This document shows positions 34,961 through 46,733 of a stretch of DNA of 64,000 nt, piece by piece (position 1 is the first letter of the stretch; every line of letters begins with the position of its first letter). The position numbers were made by a program, and so were the translations under genes. Source of the stretch: an uncultured beta proteobacterium (GTDB lineage: Bacteria > Pseudomonadota > Gammaproteobacteria > Burkholderiales > Burkholderiaceae_C); contig CAIJRK010000086.1 of the NCBI GenBank assembly GCA_903823025.1, positions 1 to 64,000 on the forward strand, in the 5' to 3' direction. The notes under the pieces were generated by a model that saw nothing but the letters and a program-made list of their open reading frames with translations, ran no database searches and was not told the origin of the DNA.

Positions 34961-36409
34961 ATGGGACGCACTCTTTACGACAAACTCTGGGATGAGCACG
35001 TTGTTCATACCGAAGAAGACGGTACAGCCATTCTGTACATCGACCGGCACCTGGTTCATGAAGTCACCAGCCCGCAAGCCTTTGAAGGGCTTCGACAGGC
35101 GGGGCGCAAGGTGTGGCGCGTGAGTTCGATTGTGGCGACGGCTGACCACAACACGCCGACAACCGGATGGGAGCGCGGCTACGACGGCATCACCGACCCG
35201 ACCAGCAAAGAGCAGGTCATGATGCTCGACACCAACATGCAGGAATTTGGCGCCGCTGCTTATTTTCCGTTCCTCTCCAAACGACAAGGCATTGTCCACG
35301 TCATCGGCCCTGAGAACGGTGCCACGCTGCCCGGCATGACCGTCGTCTGCGGCGACTCGCACACCTCAACACATGGCGCCTTTGGTGCTTTGGCGCATGG
35401 CATTGGCACCAGCGAAGTCGAGCATGTGATGGCGACGCAAACACTGCTCGCCAAAAAAGCAAAAAATATGCTGATTCGCGTCGATGGCACGCTCCCCCGA
35501 GGTTGCAGCGGCAAAGATATTGTGCTGGCCATCATTGGACGAATTGGCACAGCGGGCGGCACTGGCTACACCCTTGAATTCGGCGGTTCAGCCATTCGGG
35601 CGTTAAGCATGGAAGGCCGCATGACGGTGTGCAATATGGCGATTGAAGCAGGCGCGCGCGCCGGGCTGGTCGCGGTGGACGATAAAACTATCGCCTACGT
35701 CAAAGGCCGACCTTTGGCGCCCGGCCATAACGCGACCAATGACACTGCAGCCGTTGTTGAATGGGATCAGGCCGTCGCCTACTGGAAAACCTTGCACTCT
35801 GACGCCGATGCCAAGTTCGACACCGTGATTGAACTCGATGCCAGCCAGATCATCCCGCAAGTCACCTGGGGCACCTCCCCTGAAATGGTGCTCGGCATTG
35901 ACGCCCGCGTGCCCGATCCTGACAAAGAAAAAGATGCCAATCAACGCAGCGCCATTGAGCGCGCTTTGGTCTATATGGGGCTGGAGCCGGGCAAAGCACT
36001 GAACGATTTGTACGTGGATAAAGTATTTATCGGCTCGTGCACCAACAGCCGCATTGAAGACATGCGTGAAGCCGCCGCCCTCGTCAAAAAGCTGGGCCTT
36101 AAAGTGGCTAAAAATGTGAAACTTGCGATGGTGGTGCCCGGTTCAGGGCTGGTTAAAGAGCAAGCCGAGCGTGAAGGTCTGCATGAGATTTTCAAGGCAG
36201 CCGGCTTTGAGTGGCGTGAGCCGGGTTGTTCCATGTGTTTAGCCATGAATGCTGACCGACTGGAGCCGGGTGAACGCTGCGCCTCCACCAGCAACCGCAA
36301 CTTTGAAGGGCGCCAGGGCGCGGGCGGTCGAACCCATCTGGTGAGTCCCGCCATGGCCGCCGCCGCCGCCGTTTACGGCCACTTTGTCGATGTCAGAAAA
36401 TTTGTCTAA
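34961..36409 (+). CDS. leuC: 3-isopropylmalate dehydratase large subunit
   Basis: This is a 482-residue aconitase-family [4Fe-4S] subunit that, with LeuD, isomerises 2- and 3-isopropylmalate in leucine synthesis. Signatures are [37 protein letters not shown] and [13 protein letters not shown], and the three motif cysteines are the cluster ligands. ATG 34961 is used, rather than the ORF opening 18 bp upstream, because AAGGA precedes it and [13 protein letters not shown] is the family N-terminus. leuD follows 23 bp later. Confidence 0.96.
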   Translation: MGRTLYDKLWDEHVVHTEEDGTAILYIDRHLVHEVTSPQAFEGLRQAGRKVWRVSSIVATADHNTPTTGWERGYDGITDPTSKEQVMMLDTNMQEFGAAAYFPFLSKRQGIVHVIGPENGATLPGMTVVCGDSHTSTHGAFGALAHGIGTSEVEHVMATQTLLAKKAKNMLIRVDGTLPRGCSGKDIVLAIIGRIGTAGGTGYTLEFGGSAIRALSMEGRMTVCNMAIEAGARAGLVAVDDKTIAYVKGRPLAPGHNATNDTAAVVEWDQAVAYWKTLHSDADAKFDTVIELDASQIIPQVTWGTSPEMVLGIDARVPDPDKEKDANQRSAIERALVYMGLEPGKALNDLYVDKVFIGSCTNSRIEDMREAAALVKKLGLKVAKNVKLAMVVPGSGLVKEQAEREGLHEIFKAAGFEWREPGCSMCLAMNADRLEPGERCASTSNRNFEGRQGAGGRTHLVSPAMAAAAAVYGHFVDVRKFV

Positions 36410-36432
36410 GACAACAGACAAAGGAAATCACT

Positions 36433-37083
36433 ATGCAAAAGTTCACCTTACATAAAGGGCTGGTCGCCCCGATGGATCGCGAGAACGTCGATACCGACGC
36501 CATCATCCCCAAGCAATTTCTCAAATCCATTCGCAAGACCGGGTTTGGTCAGAATTTGTTTGACGAATGGCGCTACCTTGATGCCGGTTTTCCCGGCCAA
36601 GACCCCCATAGTCGCAAGCCCAACCCCGACTTTGTGTTGAATCAGCCACGTTACCAAGGCGCCTCCATCTTGCTGGCACGCAAAAATTTTGGTTGTGGTT
36701 CATCGCGCGAACATGCCCCTTGGGCGCTTGATCAATATGGCTTTCGCGCCATCATTGCACCAAGCTATGCCGACATTTTTTTCAACAACAGTTTTAAAAA
36801 TGGGTTGCTCCCCATTGTGTTGAGCGAGTCACAAGTCAGTCAGTTATTTGATGCTGCGGCCGCCTTCCCCGGCTACGCTTTGAGCATTGATCTTGAACGA
36901 CAAGTCGTCCTCAAACCCGATGGGGAAGAATGGCCCTTTGAGGTACAGGCGTTTCGTAAATACTGCCTGCTCAACGGCTTTGACGACATTGGTTTGACCT
37001 TGCGCCATGCGGACAAAATCAAGGCGTTTGAAGCCGAACGGTTGGCACAAAAACCGTGGCTAGCCCGGACATTGATGGCCTAG
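36433..37083 (+). CDS. leuD: 3-isopropylmalate dehydratase small subunit
   Basis: This is a 216-residue swivel-domain partner of LeuC. Family motifs are [47 protein letters not shown] and [20 protein letters not shown]. An AAAGGAAATCACT leader gives a good ribosome site. A 90-bp gap follows before leuB. Confidence 0.96.
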   Translation: MQKFTLHKGLVAPMDRENVDTDAIIPKQFLKSIRKTGFGQNLFDEWRYLDAGFPGQDPHSRKPNPDFVLNQPRYQGASILLARKNFGCGSSREHAPWALDQYGFRAIIAPSYADIFFNNSFKNGLLPIVLSESQVSQLFDAAAAFPGYALSIDLERQVVLKPDGEEWPFEVQAFRKYCLLNGFDDIGLTLRHADKIKAFEAERLAQKPWLARTLMA

Positions 37084-37173
37084 GCCACCACAAATCGAGA
37101 CATTGCAGGACAGCAATAACGGCGCGTATCAGCCCGCTGATTCTGCCCTCCCCCACTTTAGAAAGTTGCCCGT

Positions 37174-38241
37174 ATGAAAATTGCAGTATTGCCCGGTGAT
37201 GGCATTGGTACCGAAATTGTGGCCGAAGCGGTCAAGGTTTTAAACGCGCTTGATCTCCCCTTTGAGATGGAAACCGCCCTGGTCGGCGGCGTCGCTTATG
37301 AGGCCTACGGTCACCCCTTGCCAGAAGCCACGCTCAAACTGGCAAAAGAGGCGGATGCCGTGCTGTTTGGCGCAGTTGGCGACTGGAAATATGACACGCT
37401 GGACCGCCCGCTGCGGCCTGAGCAGGCTATTTTGGGCTTGCGCAAAAATCTGGGTTTATTTGCCAACTTTCGCCCCGCCATTTGCTACAAGCAACTGGTC
37501 GGCGCTTCCAGCCTGAAACCCGAATTGATTGCCGGTCTTGATATTTTGATCATTCGCGAATTGACGGGTGACATCTATTTTGGTCAGCCACGCGGTCGCC
37601 GTGTCGCCACAGACGGCCACTTTCCCGGTGCGCAAGAAGCATTTGACACCATGCGCTACTCACGTCCCGAGATTGAACGCATTGCCCACGTCGCTTTTCA
37701 GGCGGCGCGCAAACGCAGCAAGCGCGTGACCAGCGTGGACAAAGCCAACGTGCTGGAGACCTTCCAGTTCTGGCGTGATGTCGTCACCGAAGTCAGCCTG
37801 CAATACCCGGACGTAGAACTTGACCACATGTATGTGGACAACGCCGCCATGCAACTGGTGCGCGCGCCCAAGAAATTTGACGTGTTGGTCACTGGCAATC
37901 TGTTTGGTGATATTTTGAGCGACGAGGCGGCCATGCTCACCGGTTCTATCGGTATGTTGCCTTCGGCTTCTCTAAACGCCAGCAATCAGGGGTTGTACGA
38001 ACCCAGCCACGGCAGCGCGCCCGACATTGCTGGCAAAGGCATCGCCAACCCGCTGGCCACTATTTTGAGCGCCGCTATGATGCTACGGTTCAGCCTGAAT
38101 CAGGAAGCTGCCGCCCAGCGCATTGAAACGGCTGTTAAACAAGTGCTGGCCCAAGGCTTGCGCACCGCCGACATCTTCAGCGAAGGCACCACACGCGTCA
38201 GCACGCTGGAAATGGGTGCTGCCGTCGTCAAAGCCTTGTAA
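37174..38241 (+). CDS. leuB: 3-isopropylmalate dehydrogenase
   Basis: This is a 355-residue NAD-dependent decarboxylating dehydrogenase, the third leucine-specific step. It begins [20 protein letters not shown]. The substrate arginines are in the [16 protein letters not shown] region. The metal-site Asp pair is in [20 protein letters not shown], and [20 protein letters not shown] is the cofactor segment. It lies 40 bp before asd. Confidence 0.96.
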   Translation: MKIAVLPGDGIGTEIVAEAVKVLNALDLPFEMETALVGGVAYEAYGHPLPEATLKLAKEADAVLFGAVGDWKYDTLDRPLRPEQAILGLRKNLGLFANFRPAICYKQLVGASSLKPELIAGLDILIIRELTGDIYFGQPRGRRVATDGHFPGAQEAFDTMRYSRPEIERIAHVAFQAARKRSKRVTSVDKANVLETFQFWRDVVTEVSLQYPDVELDHMYVDNAAMQLVRAPKKFDVLVTGNLFGDILSDEAAMLTGSIGMLPSASLNASNQGLYEPSHGSAPDIAGKGIANPLATILSAAMMLRFSLNQEAAAQRIETAVKQVLAQGLRTADIFSEGTTRVSTLEMGAAVVKAL

Positions 38242-38281
38242 AAGTCGCTTTCTGTCTTTAATTCTATGAAAGTTCAAAATT

Positions 38282-39418
38282 ATGAAAATTGGTAACTTGG
38301 TTGGCCTGGTTGGTTGGCGTGGCATGGTCGGTTCCGTGTTGATGGATCGGATGCAGTCCGAAGGTGATTTCGAATTGATCGAACCCGTGTTCTTTTCGAC
38401 CTCGAACGCGGGTGGTCAAGCGCCAGCACAGGCGAAAAACGAGACCACGCTCAAAGACGCTTTTGATATTGATGCGCTCAAAAAATGCGACATCATCATC
38501 AGCACCCAAGGCGGCGACTACACCACCGACGTATTTCCCAAGCTCCGCGCTGCAGGCTGGAACGGTCACTGGATTGATGCCGCCTCCACCTTGCGCATGG
38601 ACGACAGCGCCGTCATCGTGCTGGATCCGGTCAACTTACCAGTCATCAAAAATGCACTCACCAAGGGTGGTAATAACTGGATTGGCGGCAACTGCACGGT
38701 TAGTTGCATGTTGATGGGCGTCGGTGCACTGTACAAAGCAGGGCTGGTTGAATGGATGACCAGCATGACCTATCAAGCCGCTTCGGGCGGTGGCGCGCAA
38801 CACATGCGCGAACTGTTGACCCAATTTGGCACCTTGAATGCCGAAGTGAAAAGCCTTCTGGATGACCCCAAATCAGCCATTCTTGAGATTGACCGCAAGG
38901 TGCTGCACAAACAACAAACACTGACAAGCGCTGAAACGGCCAATTTTGGTGCGCCTTTGGGCGGCAGCCTGATTCCCTGGATCGACAAAGATTTAGGCAA
39001 CGGCATGAGCCGCGAGGAATGGAAAGCTGGCGCTGAAACCAACAAAATTTTAGGTCAAGGCGCCGCTTTTGGCACCGAAGAGACGCCAGTTGATGGTTTT
39101 TGTGTGCGCGTGGGCGCCATGCGCTGCCACAGCCAGGCATTGACCTTCAAGCTGAAAAAGAACGTGCCAACCGCCGACATTGAAGCCATGATCGCCGCCG
39201 ATAACGACTGGGTCAAAGTGGTTCCCAACAATCGCGAAGCCAGCATGAACGACTTGACGCCCGTCGCCGTGACCGGCACGTTGGGTATTCCAGTGGGACG
39301 CATCCGCAAACTCGTGATGGGCCCTGAATACGTCGGCGCCTTCACCATTGGCGACCAGTTATTGTGGGGCGCTGCAGAACCCCTGCGCCGAATGCTGCGC
39401 GTTCTACTGTCGGCGTAA
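38282..39418 (+). CDS. asd: Aspartate-semialdehyde dehydrogenase
   Basis: This is a 378-residue NADPH enzyme that reduces aspartyl phosphate on the way to lysine, threonine, methionine and diaminopimelate. The NADP motif is [17 protein letters not shown]. The catalytic cysteine is C138 in [12 protein letters not shown], and [19 protein letters not shown] carries the active histidine. It is of the long gamma/beta-proteobacterial type. It lies between leuB and fimV, an order also common in pseudomonads. Confidence 0.96.
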   Translation: MKIGNLVGLVGWRGMVGSVLMDRMQSEGDFELIEPVFFSTSNAGGQAPAQAKNETTLKDAFDIDALKKCDIIISTQGGDYTTDVFPKLRAAGWNGHWIDAASTLRMDDSAVIVLDPVNLPVIKNALTKGGNNWIGGNCTVSCMLMGVGALYKAGLVEWMTSMTYQAASGGGAQHMRELLTQFGTLNAEVKSLLDDPKSAILEIDRKVLHKQQTLTSAETANFGAPLGGSLIPWIDKDLGNGMSREEWKAGAETNKILGQGAAFGTEETPVDGFCVRVGAMRCHSQALTFKLKKNVPTADIEAMIAADNDWVKVVPNNREASMNDLTPVAVTGTLGIPVGRIRKLVMGPEYVGAFTIGDQLLWGAAEPLRRMLRVLLSA

Positions 39419-39592
39419 GCACCTAGAATCAAGTGGATTGAAACAAGATGACAATAACGCAACATGACAAGCTTTATCAGCTTGTCAGGCCTAATCGGTA
39501 ATGTTATTGTCATTTCCAAATTTTCAGCACAGAGGCATCTATCTGAAAAGAGAAACCTGTCTGCCAGCTATCCGAACACAGGAGTCCACAAA

Positions 39593-42178
39593 TTGATTGC
39601 TAAGTCACATCGTTGGCGAAAAACTGCCATAGCCGCTGCAACAGCGGCTATTTTTGGCTTATTAGGCTCCAATGCAGCGGCGCTTTCGCTAGGTAGGATT
39701 ACAGTTCAGTCCGCGCTTGGCGAGCCTTTGCGGGCTGAAATAGACATTCCAAGTATCAACGCCGAAGAAGCCGCTTCACTGCAAACTGTTATTGCATCCC
39801 CTGAAGCGTTCCGGGCGGCGGGTCTGGAATACAGCCCGGCCATGCCCAGCCTGCGTGCCACCCTTGAAAGACGGTCGGACGGCCGTTTTTTTGTTCGCTT
39901 GCGTAGTGACAGGGCTGTTAATGAGCCTTTTATGGACATGATTCTTGAGGCCAGTTGGGCCTCAGGGCGCATTGTTCGTGACTACACCTTGTTGTTTGAC
40001 CCGCCGCGTGTGCGCGAAAATGTGGCGCCAGAGCCGACACCGGCGCAAGTGCCTACCCCGGCACGCCCTAGTCGTATGGCACCGCAGGGGCAGGCTTTGC
40101 CACCACTACCGCTACCACCTGCAAGACAAAATGAGCCTGTTTCCCGCACGACTGAAGCACCCGCTCAACGCCCTATCGCTCAATCACGACAGACCAACAC
40201 AGGCCCGATCAAGGTTAAATCCGGGGATACTGCCAGCGAAATAGCCGCAGCAACCAAACACGTCAACGTGTCGCTTGACCAAATGCTGGTCGCCATGCTG
40301 CGCGCTAATCCGGCGGCCTTCACAGGCGATAACGTCAACCGTTTCAAGGCCGGGGCGATCATCAATATCCCCACAGAGGAACAGGCCCGCGCCACGTCAG
40401 CGACGGAGGCAACTCAAATCATTGTGGCCCAGAGCAAGAATTTCAACGACTATCGCCGAAAACTGGCGGGCAGTGCCCCCAGCACCCAAGTCGCCGCAGC
40501 AGACCGTCAGGCCAGTGGTCAAGTGCAAGCCACAGTTGAGGATAAGCAACCGGTAGCCGTCGCCCCTGACAAACTAACGCTTTCAAAAGGCGCCGTCCAA
40601 GCCACCCTGGCTGAAGACCAGCTGGTCAAAGAACGCAGCGAACGAGAAGCCACCAATCGGGCGGCCGAAATTGCCAAGAACATCAGTGACCTTGGCAAAC
40701 TAGGGGTTGCTTCAGGCACGATATCCAGTCCAGCATCGCCCGCCTCGGCTGACGCAGCGCCGGAACTGGCTGTGCCAGCCCCTGCTATGGCTATTTCAGC
40801 CCCTGCAGCGACAGTATCTGCACCTAAGCCAGCCGCCTCTACGGCGGTTCAAAAACCAACCACAACTCTAGCGGTGACCTCCCCATCGGGCTGGCTCGAT
40901 AGTTTGCTTGAAAACCGTTGGCTTTTGGCTGGCGCAGCCGCTTTGCTGGCACTCCTGGCAGGCCTTGGTGTATACCGAGTCCGGCAACGCAAAAAAGCCT
41001 CACAGTCAGACAGCGCCTTTGGTGAAAGCCGTCTACACCCCGATTCTTTCTTTGGCGACAGTGGCGGACAGAGTGTTGACACCAGTGACACCGCTGCCAA
41101 TGGTTCATCCCTGGCGTACTCACCCAGCCAACTCGATGCCGTTGATGACGTTGATCCGGTGGCCGAGGCTGATGTTTACCTGGCTTATGGTCGTGACTTG
41201 CAGGCTGAAGAAATTTTGAAAGATGCCCTGCGCACCACGCCAGAGCGTATTGCTATCCACCAAAAATTACTTGAGATTTTTAGCAAACGACGTGATACCC
41301 AAGGTTTCGAGACCATCGCCGCGCTGGCTTTTAAATTAACCGGCGGGGTTGGCTCAGACTGGGAAAACATCTGCGAACTAGGTCTGACCATCGACCCCAC
41401 TAACGCCTTGTACCAACCCGGTGGGCAACTCCCCGATCTGACGGGTTCCGCTGCCGTGGCAGCAACTGCAACTGCTGCTGCAACAGCGGCAGCCATCGCC
41501 GCCAACGTGCCTGACAACGTAGCAACGCCGACGCCAAGTCAACCCCCTGCACAGCCCGTCAATAGTGCTGTGGATTTAGACTTGGATCTCGATTTTTCTC
41601 TGGACGAAGAACCGGTCAATACGATTATCCAGGCCACGGCCAGTCAGGAAAAACAGGAACCCGCTTCGGAGCCTGTGCCAGCAACGCCCGTCGCCGAGGA
41701 ACCGCTGGCGTTTGATCTGGACTTCGCTTTGGATGCTGAACAGACGCCGCCAGCCCAAGAGATAGCCACAGACTCAATCGAATTTTCTCTGCCTGATCTG
41801 GACATCGTTGAAGACAAGCCTGCGCCGTCCTCTGTCAACGACGACACACTGAAGCTTCAAGAAATCCCTGATTTTGATATGCCTGCGCCAGCGGCTCCGG
41901 AACCGGAACCTACAAAAGCCAAAGCGCCTGATGCCGATTTGGAAATGCTCGAATTTGACCTGGGTTCCCTCTCGCTTGACTTGGGCGATGCCCCGGAACC
42001 AGAAGCCAAGCCAGTCCCGATGACACCGGAAGATCCGCTGGCGACCAAGCTGGCGCTGGCCGAAGAATTCAGGGCAATTGGGGATGATGACGGCGCGCGC
42101 GCCCTGATCGAAGAAGTCATCGCTGAGGCCTCGGGTGAGATGAAAACCAAGGCGTTACGGGCCTTGAGTAATCTATGA
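39593..42178 (+). CDS. fimV: Pilus/polar-hub protein FimV
   Basis: This is an 861-residue inner-membrane protein linked to type IV pilus assembly and cAMP signalling in Pseudomonas. Signal peptide: TAIAAATAAIFGLLGSNAAA. The FimV N-domain starts LSLGRITVQSALGEPLRAEI. A LysM-type domain contains IKVKSGDTASEIAAATKHVN. The transmembrane helix near residues 437-460 reads WLLAGAAALLALLAGLGVYR. A long acidic cytoplasmic part (DLDLDLDFSLDEEP) leads to a C-terminal TPR-like motif with LALAEEFRAIGDDDGARALI. The frame opens at 39464, but TTG 39593 is chosen: GGAG ends 8 bp upstream and it starts right before the signal peptide. Confidence 0.9.
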   Translation: MIAKSHRWRKTAIAAATAAIFGLLGSNAAALSLGRITVQSALGEPLRAEIDIPSINAEEAASLQTVIASPEAFRAAGLEYSPAMPSLRATLERRSDGRFFVRLRSDRAVNEPFMDMILEASWASGRIVRDYTLLFDPPRVRENVAPEPTPAQVPTPARPSRMAPQGQALPPLPLPPARQNEPVSRTTEAPAQRPIAQSRQTNTGPIKVKSGDTASEIAAATKHVNVSLDQMLVAMLRANPAAFTGDNVNRFKAGAIINIPTEEQARATSATEATQIIVAQSKNFNDYRRKLAGSAPSTQVAAADRQASGQVQATVEDKQPVAVAPDKLTLSKGAVQATLAEDQLVKERSEREATNRAAEIAKNISDLGKLGVASGTISSPASPASADAAPELAVPAPAMAISAPAATVSAPKPAASTAVQKPTTTLAVTSPSGWLDSLLENRWLLAGAAALLALLAGLGVYRVRQRKKASQSDSAFGESRLHPDSFFGDSGGQSVDTSDTAANGSSLAYSPSQLDAVDDVDPVAEADVYLAYGRDLQAEEILKDALRTTPERIAIHQKLLEIFSKRRDTQGFETIAALAFKLTGGVGSDWENICELGLTIDPTNALYQPGGQLPDLTGSAAVAATATAAATAAAIAANVPDNVATPTPSQPPAQPVNSAVDLDLDLDFSLDEEPVNTIIQATASQEKQEPASEPVPATPVAEEPLAFDLDFALDAEQTPPAQEIATDSIEFSLPDLDIVEDKPAPSSVNDDTLKLQEIPDFDMPAPAAPEPEPTKAKAPDADLEMLEFDLGSLSLDLGDAPEPEAKPVPMTPEDPLATKLALAEEFRAIGDDDGARALIEEVIAEASGEMKTKALRALSNL

Positions 42179-42198
42179 CAACTGTGACATAAACGCCT

Positions 42199-42981
42199 GT
42201 GAGGTTGGCACTTGGCATCAGCTACAACGGACAAGCCTACCAAGGCTGGCAGAGCCAGTTGTCGGGCCAAACCGTGCAGGACAAACTTGAACGGGCTTTG
42301 TGCAAGTTCACGGTGCAAAAGGTGTCCACCCTGTGCGCTGGTCGAACAGACTCTGGCGTGCACGGCCTCATGCAGGTTATCCATTTCGACACGCCCCTGA
42401 CACGCACAACGGCGTCTTGGGTGCGTGGTACCAATTCCTTTTTACCCAGAGACATTGCTGTGGAATGGGCGCAGGTCGTGCCCGACACGTTTCACTGCCG
42501 TGCCAGCGCCCTGTCACGCCGCTATGCTTATATTTTGCGAGAATCGCCGGTTCGTCCCAGTGTGGATGCCGGTCGGGTCGGTTGGGTTTTTCGGTCACTG
42601 GATATGGATGTGATGCAACAAGCCGCCGCGCATTTGATTGGAGAGCACGACTTCACGTCGTTTCGGGCAGCGGCCTGCCAAGCCTTGTCACCCATTAAAA
42701 CCTTGCAACGCATTGACATTTCACGGCGCGGCGCTTATTGGCGATTTGAGTTTGAAGCCAATGCTTTTTTGCACCACATGATTCGCAACATCATGGGTTG
42801 TCTGATTACCGTCGGCCAACACAAACAACCGCCTGACTGGGCGCGCCAAGTTTTGATTGAGCGTGACCGCACTGCCGCAGCGCCTACTTTTTCACCCGAT
42901 GGCCTTTATTTTCTCGGCCCCCGTTATGCGTCGCATTGGGGTTTACCTGATCGCACCCCGGCCTTTGATGGACTGCCATGA
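42199..42981 (+). CDS. truA: tRNA pseudouridine(38-40) synthase
   Basis: This is a 260-residue enzyme that modifies the anticodon arm of tRNAs. It starts at GTG 42199 (MRLALGISYNGQAYQGWQSQ). The catalytic aspartate is D51 in CAGRTDSGVHG, and NAFLHHMIRNIMGCL is the conserved C-terminal motif. It lies 20 bp after fimV and overlaps trpF by 4 bp, so it is part of a truA-trpFBA-accD run. Confidence 0.95.
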   Translation: MRLALGISYNGQAYQGWQSQLSGQTVQDKLERALCKFTVQKVSTLCAGRTDSGVHGLMQVIHFDTPLTRTTASWVRGTNSFLPRDIAVEWAQVVPDTFHCRASALSRRYAYILRESPVRPSVDAGRVGWVFRSLDMDVMQQAAAHLIGEHDFTSFRAAACQALSPIKTLQRIDISRRGAYWRFEFEANAFLHHMIRNIMGCLITVGQHKQPPDWARQVLIERDRTAAAPTFSPDGLYFLGPRYASHWGLPDRTPAFDGLP

Positions 42982-43715
42982 ACCCTGTTGAACTTTGCAC
43001 CCAACGCACCCGCATCAAAATTTGCGGTTTGACGCGTGAACAAGATCTGGACGCCGCCGTCGCCGCTGGTGCCGATGCCATTGGCTTTGTCTTGTACGAC
43101 AAAAGCGCCAGATATGTCTCGCCTGAGCGCGCCCTTGAACTGGCCCGTCGATTGCCGCCTTTCGTGACGCCGGTGTTGTTATTCGTGAATGAATCGCCCA
43201 CCAAAATAACAGCGATTTGTGAAACGATAGCCGGGGCTATCGTTCAGTTTCATGGCGAAGAAACACCGCAGCAATGTCTACACGCCACGCACCAAGGCGC
43301 ACGGCCTTTTTTGCGGGCGGCCCGTATTCCGCTGGGCGATGCAGGGCGTCACTTTGATCTCGTAAAATATGCGCTCAATTACTCACAAGCCCAAGCCATT
43401 TTGCTCGACGCGCATGTTGACGGGTACGGTGGCGGTGGGCAAACTTTCAATTGGTCACTGCTTCCTCCAAACGTCAACGCTCACCTCGTCTTGAGTGGTG
43501 GACTCAACGCTGCCAACGTGATCGATGGCATTCTTCAGCTGCGTCCCCGGTGTAAAACCCTGGCCGTCGATGTGAGTTCAGGGGTCGAAATCGCTGGTCC
43601 CGGCCACAAAGGCCTCAAAGACCCCGAAAGAATCAACCAGTTTGTCGCCGCCGTTCGCGCGGCTGACCGACAATTTTTAGAAATATCAAAAAATGTACCC
43701 GTATCAACAACCTGA
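42978..43715 (+). CDS. trpF: Phosphoribosylanthranilate isomerase
   Basis: This is a 245-residue TIM-barrel enzyme of tryptophan synthesis. The general base cysteine is in [20 protein letters not shown]. The general acid aspartate region is [19 protein letters not shown], and the phosphate-binding end reads [12 protein letters not shown] and [16 protein letters not shown]. It overlaps truA by 4 bp. Its 3' end overlaps the trpB start by 23 bp, an unusually long but workable overlap. Confidence 0.95.
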   Translation: MNPVELCTQRTRIKICGLTREQDLDAAVAAGADAIGFVLYDKSARYVSPERALELARRLPPFVTPVLLFVNESPTKITAICETIAGAIVQFHGEETPQQCLHATHQGARPFLRAARIPLGDAGRHFDLVKYALNYSQAQAILLDAHVDGYGGGGQTFNWSLLPPNVNAHLVLSGGLNAANVIDGILQLRPRCKTLAVDVSSGVEIAGPGHKGLKDPERINQFVAAVRAADRQFLEISKNVPVSTT

Positions 43716-45000
43716 TCTGCGTGGTCACTTCGGCATTTATGGCGGCAGCTTTGTCTCGGAGACACTCACCCATGCCATCAATGAACTGAAGGCCACCTAC
43801 GCCAAGTACCAGAACGACCCAGCCTTTGTGGCCGAGTTCAACTATGAGTTGGCGCACTTTGTAGGTCGCCCTTCGCCGGTTTACCATGCCGCGCGTATGA
43901 GCCGTGAACAAGGTGGCGCACAGATTTTTCTGAAGCGCGAAGACCTGAACCACACTGGCGCGCACAAAATCAACAACACCATCGGCCAGGCCATGCTTGC
44001 CAAGCGCATGGGTAAACCGCGTGTGATTGCTGAAACCGGTGCTGGTCAGCACGGCGTGGCAACCGCCACCATTTGCGCACGTTATGGTCTGGAATGTGTT
44101 GTCTATATGGGCAGTGAAGATGTCAAACGTCAAAGTCCCAATGTGTACCGCATGAATCTGCTGGGTGCCACGGTGGTGCCGGTCGAAAGTGGCAGTCGCA
44201 CGCTTAAAGATGCGCTTAATGAAGCCATGCGCGACTGGGTCGCCAACGTGGACAACACTTTTTACATCATCGGCACGGTCGCGGGTCCACACCCTTATCC
44301 GATGATGGTGCGCGATTTCCAGAGCGTGATCGGCAAAGAATGTCTGGTGCAAATGCCGCAAATGCTGCAAAGCCAGGGCTGCAAAAATACGCAGCCTGAT
44401 GTGGTGATGGCCTGTGTTGGGGGCGGCAGCAACGCCATGGGCATTTTCTACCCGTATATCGCGCACGAGAACACGCGCCTGATTGGCGTAGAAGCCGCTG
44501 GCGAAGGGATGCAAACCAGTCGCCATTCCGCCTCTTTGCAGTTGGGCAGTCCGGGCGTGCTGCACGGCAACCGCACGTATGTGCTGCAAGACGACAACGG
44601 CCAGGTCACCGAGACGCACAGCATCAGCGCGGGGTTGGACTATCCCGGCGTTGGCCCGGAACACGCATTTCTTAAAGACATTGGCCGCGCTGAGTACGTC
44701 GGCATCACCGACAAAGAAGCGCTCGACGCTTTTCATTACCTGTGCCGCACCGAAGGCATTATTCCCGCGCTTGAATCAAGCCACGCGATTGCCTACGCCA
44801 TGAAGCTGGCTAAAACCATGCAGCCGGATCAATCCATTCTGGTCAACCTGTCCGGGCGGGGTGACAAAGACATCGGCACCGTCGCCGATCTGAGTCACGC
44901 GGATTTTTATTGCCGACCCAGCTGCAAAGGCCAGTCAGTCAAAGGCGGTGAGGCTGCGGCCTCAGAGGCTGCCCAACCCCTCGTCAGGATGTCCAAATGA
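43693..45000 (+). CDS. trpB: Tryptophan synthase beta chain
   Basis: This is a 435-residue PLP enzyme that joins indole and serine. The PLP lysine is K92 in [15 protein letters not shown]. The [11 protein letters not shown] and [12 protein letters not shown] phosphate-binding segments are present. The C-terminal tail of about 35 residues after the core (from [14 protein letters not shown]) is longer and more Ala-rich than in E. coli. It overlaps trpA by 4 bp. Confidence 0.97.
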   Translation: MYPYQQPDLRGHFGIYGGSFVSETLTHAINELKATYAKYQNDPAFVAEFNYELAHFVGRPSPVYHAARMSREQGGAQIFLKREDLNHTGAHKINNTIGQAMLAKRMGKPRVIAETGAGQHGVATATICARYGLECVVYMGSEDVKRQSPNVYRMNLLGATVVPVESGSRTLKDALNEAMRDWVANVDNTFYIIGTVAGPHPYPMMVRDFQSVIGKECLVQMPQMLQSQGCKNTQPDVVMACVGGGSNAMGIFYPYIAHENTRLIGVEAAGEGMQTSRHSASLQLGSPGVLHGNRTYVLQDDNGQVTETHSISAGLDYPGVGPEHAFLKDIGRAEYVGITDKEALDAFHYLCRTEGIIPALESSHAIAYAMKLAKTMQPDQSILVNLSGRGDKDIGTVADLSHADFYCRPSCKGQSVKGGEAAASEAAQPLVRMSK

Positions 45001-45818
45001 GCCGTATCGCCGCTACCTTCTCAGCCTTGAAAGCCGAGGGCCGCAAGGCGCTCATTCCCTACGTCACGGCGGGCTTTCCGTTTGCCGACATCACGCCGGA
45101 CCTGATGCACGCCATGGTGGCGGGTGGCGCGGACGTGATTGAATTGGGTGTGCCGTTTTCAGATCCCAGTGCGGACGGCCCGGTCATTCAAAAAGCAGGC
45201 GACAAAGCGCTGGCCCAAGGCATTGGCATGGTTCAGGTGCTGGACATGGTGCGTGCGTTTCGCACCCAAAACGACACAACCCCCGTCGTGCTGATGGGCT
45301 ACGCCAACCCAGTTGAGCGCTACAACCAAAAACATGCGCGTTCCGATAACAAAAGTGCTTTTGTCACAGATGCCGCCGACGCGGGGGTTGATGGCGTCTT
45401 AATCGTTGATTACCCGCCCGAAGAATGTGAAGATTTCGCGGCTGAACTCAAGCGTCAGGGTTTGGACCTGATCTTTTTGCTGGCCCCCACCAGCACCGAC
45501 GAACGGATGAAACAAGTGGCGGCCATCGCCAGCGGGTATGTTTATTACGTGTCACTCAAAGGCGTCACAGGCTCTGGCACACTGGATACCAGCGCGGTTG
45601 AAGCCATGCTGCCCCGCATTCGCCAGCATGTCAGCGTGCCCGTCGGCGTCGGTTTTGGCATTCGTGATGCCGCCACCGCGCGCACGATTGGTCAAGTCGC
45701 TGATGCGGTGGTGATTGGTAGCAAAATCATCCAGCTGATTGGCGAACAGCCCCGAGACCAGGTGGGCCCGGTCGCCCAGAACTTTCTACGCGACATCCGT
45801 TCGGCACTGGATGCATAA
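44997..45818 (+). CDS. trpA: Tryptophan synthase alpha chain
   Basis: This is a 273-residue TIM-barrel subunit that cleaves indole-glycerol phosphate and channels indole to TrpB. Catalytic E49 and D60 lie in [17 protein letters not shown]. The phosphate-binding end is [13 protein letters not shown] and [13 protein letters not shown]. It overlaps trpB by 4 bp and lies 14 bp before accD. Confidence 0.96.
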   Translation: MSRIAATFSALKAEGRKALIPYVTAGFPFADITPDLMHAMVAGGADVIELGVPFSDPSADGPVIQKAGDKALAQGIGMVQVLDMVRAFRTQNDTTPVVLMGYANPVERYNQKHARSDNKSAFVTDAADAGVDGVLIVDYPPEECEDFAAELKRQGLDLIFLLAPTSTDERMKQVAAIASGYVYYVSLKGVTGSGTLDTSAVEAMLPRIRQHVSVPVGVGFGIRDAATARTIGQVADAVVIGSKIIQLIGEQPRDQVGPVAQNFLRDIRSALDA

Positions 45819-45832
45819 CCCAAGGATTCCCT

Positions 45833-46705
45833 ATGAGCTGGCTTGAAAAACTTCTTCCTCCCAAAATTCAACACACCAACCCCGCTGACCGGCGCAGTAT
45901 GCCGGAAGGCCTGTGGATTAAGTGCCCAAGCTGTGACACGGTGCTTTACAAAACGGATCTAGAGCAAAACCAAAACGTCTGTCCAAGCTGCAGCCATCAC
46001 CACCGCATCGGTGCGCGGGCACGGCTTAATACATTTCTGGACAATGAAGGCCGGTTCGAGATTGGGCAAGAAGTGCTGCCCGTCGATGCCCTCAAGTTCA
46101 AAGACAGCCGGAAATACCCTGAACGCTTGAAAGAAGCCCTGGAAAACACGGGCGAGACGGATGCGCTCGTGGTCATTGGCGGTGCCGTACACGGCATTGG
46201 CGTTATTGCCGCCTGCTTTGAATTTGAATTTATGGGCGGCAGCATGGGTTCAGTCGTGGGTGAGCGTTTTGTGCGCGGGGTTCATGCCGCCATTGAACAA
46301 AAAGTACCTTTCATCTGCTTCACCTCGACGGGCGGCGCACGGATGCAAGAAGGTCTGCTGAGTCTGATGCAAATGGCCAAAACCAACGCCTCCTTGACCC
46401 GATTGGCGAAAAAAGGCTTGCCTTACATCAGCGTGTTGACCGATCCAACAATGGGCGGCGTCAGCGCCGGGTTTGCATTTTTAGGTGATGTGGTGATTGC
46501 CGAACCCAAGGCGCTGATTGGTTTTGCCGGTCCCCGCGTGATTGAGTCCACGGTTCGTGTGAAGTTGCCAGAAGGTTTTCAGCGGGCTGAATTTTTGCAA
46601 ACCAAAGGCGCGATTGACTTTATCTGCGACCGCCGGGAATTGCGAAAAACTGTCGCCAACACGCTAGCCATGTTGCTGCGCCAGCCTGCTGATGCCGTTA
46701 TTTAA
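45833..46705 (+). CDS. accD: Acetyl-CoA carboxylase carboxyltransferase subunit beta
   Basis: This is a 290-residue subunit that, with AccA, transfers the carboxyl group to acetyl-CoA for fatty-acid synthesis. The zinc ribbon uses C31, C34, C50 and C53 ([10 protein letters not shown] and NVCPSC). The crotonase-fold core contains [40 protein letters not shown] and [19 protein letters not shown]. folC, which often follows accD, is not adjacent here. A convergent yggT gene ends just downstream. Confidence 0.96.
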   Translation: MSWLEKLLPPKIQHTNPADRRSMPEGLWIKCPSCDTVLYKTDLEQNQNVCPSCSHHHRIGARARLNTFLDNEGRFEIGQEVLPVDALKFKDSRKYPERLKEALENTGETDALVVIGGAVHGIGVIAACFEFEFMGGSMGSVVGERFVRGVHAAIEQKVPFICFTSTGGARMQEGLLSLMQMAKTNASLTRLAKKGLPYISVLTDPTMGGVSAGFAFLGDVVIAEPKALIGFAGPRVIESTVRVKLPEGFQRAEFLQTKGAIDFICDRRELRKTVANTLAMLLRQPADAVI

Positions 46706-46712
46706 GTCAAAT

Positions 46713-46733
46713 AACGGTCAACGGTCAACGGTC
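46713..46733. repeat. Three tandem AACGGTC heptamers
   Basis: Three exact copies of AACGGTC lie end to end in the short gap between convergent accD and yggT, the last reaching the yggT stop codon. No function is evident, and chance slippage is the simplest origin. Confidence 0.7.

Noticed and set aside
43633..44736. Minus-strand open frame of 367 codons
   Set aside because: It is antisense to trpB and has no recognisable motif.
46713..46733. Possible CRISPR-like or iteron array
   Set aside because: Three directly adjacent 7-mers without spacers are neither a CRISPR array nor enough for an origin.
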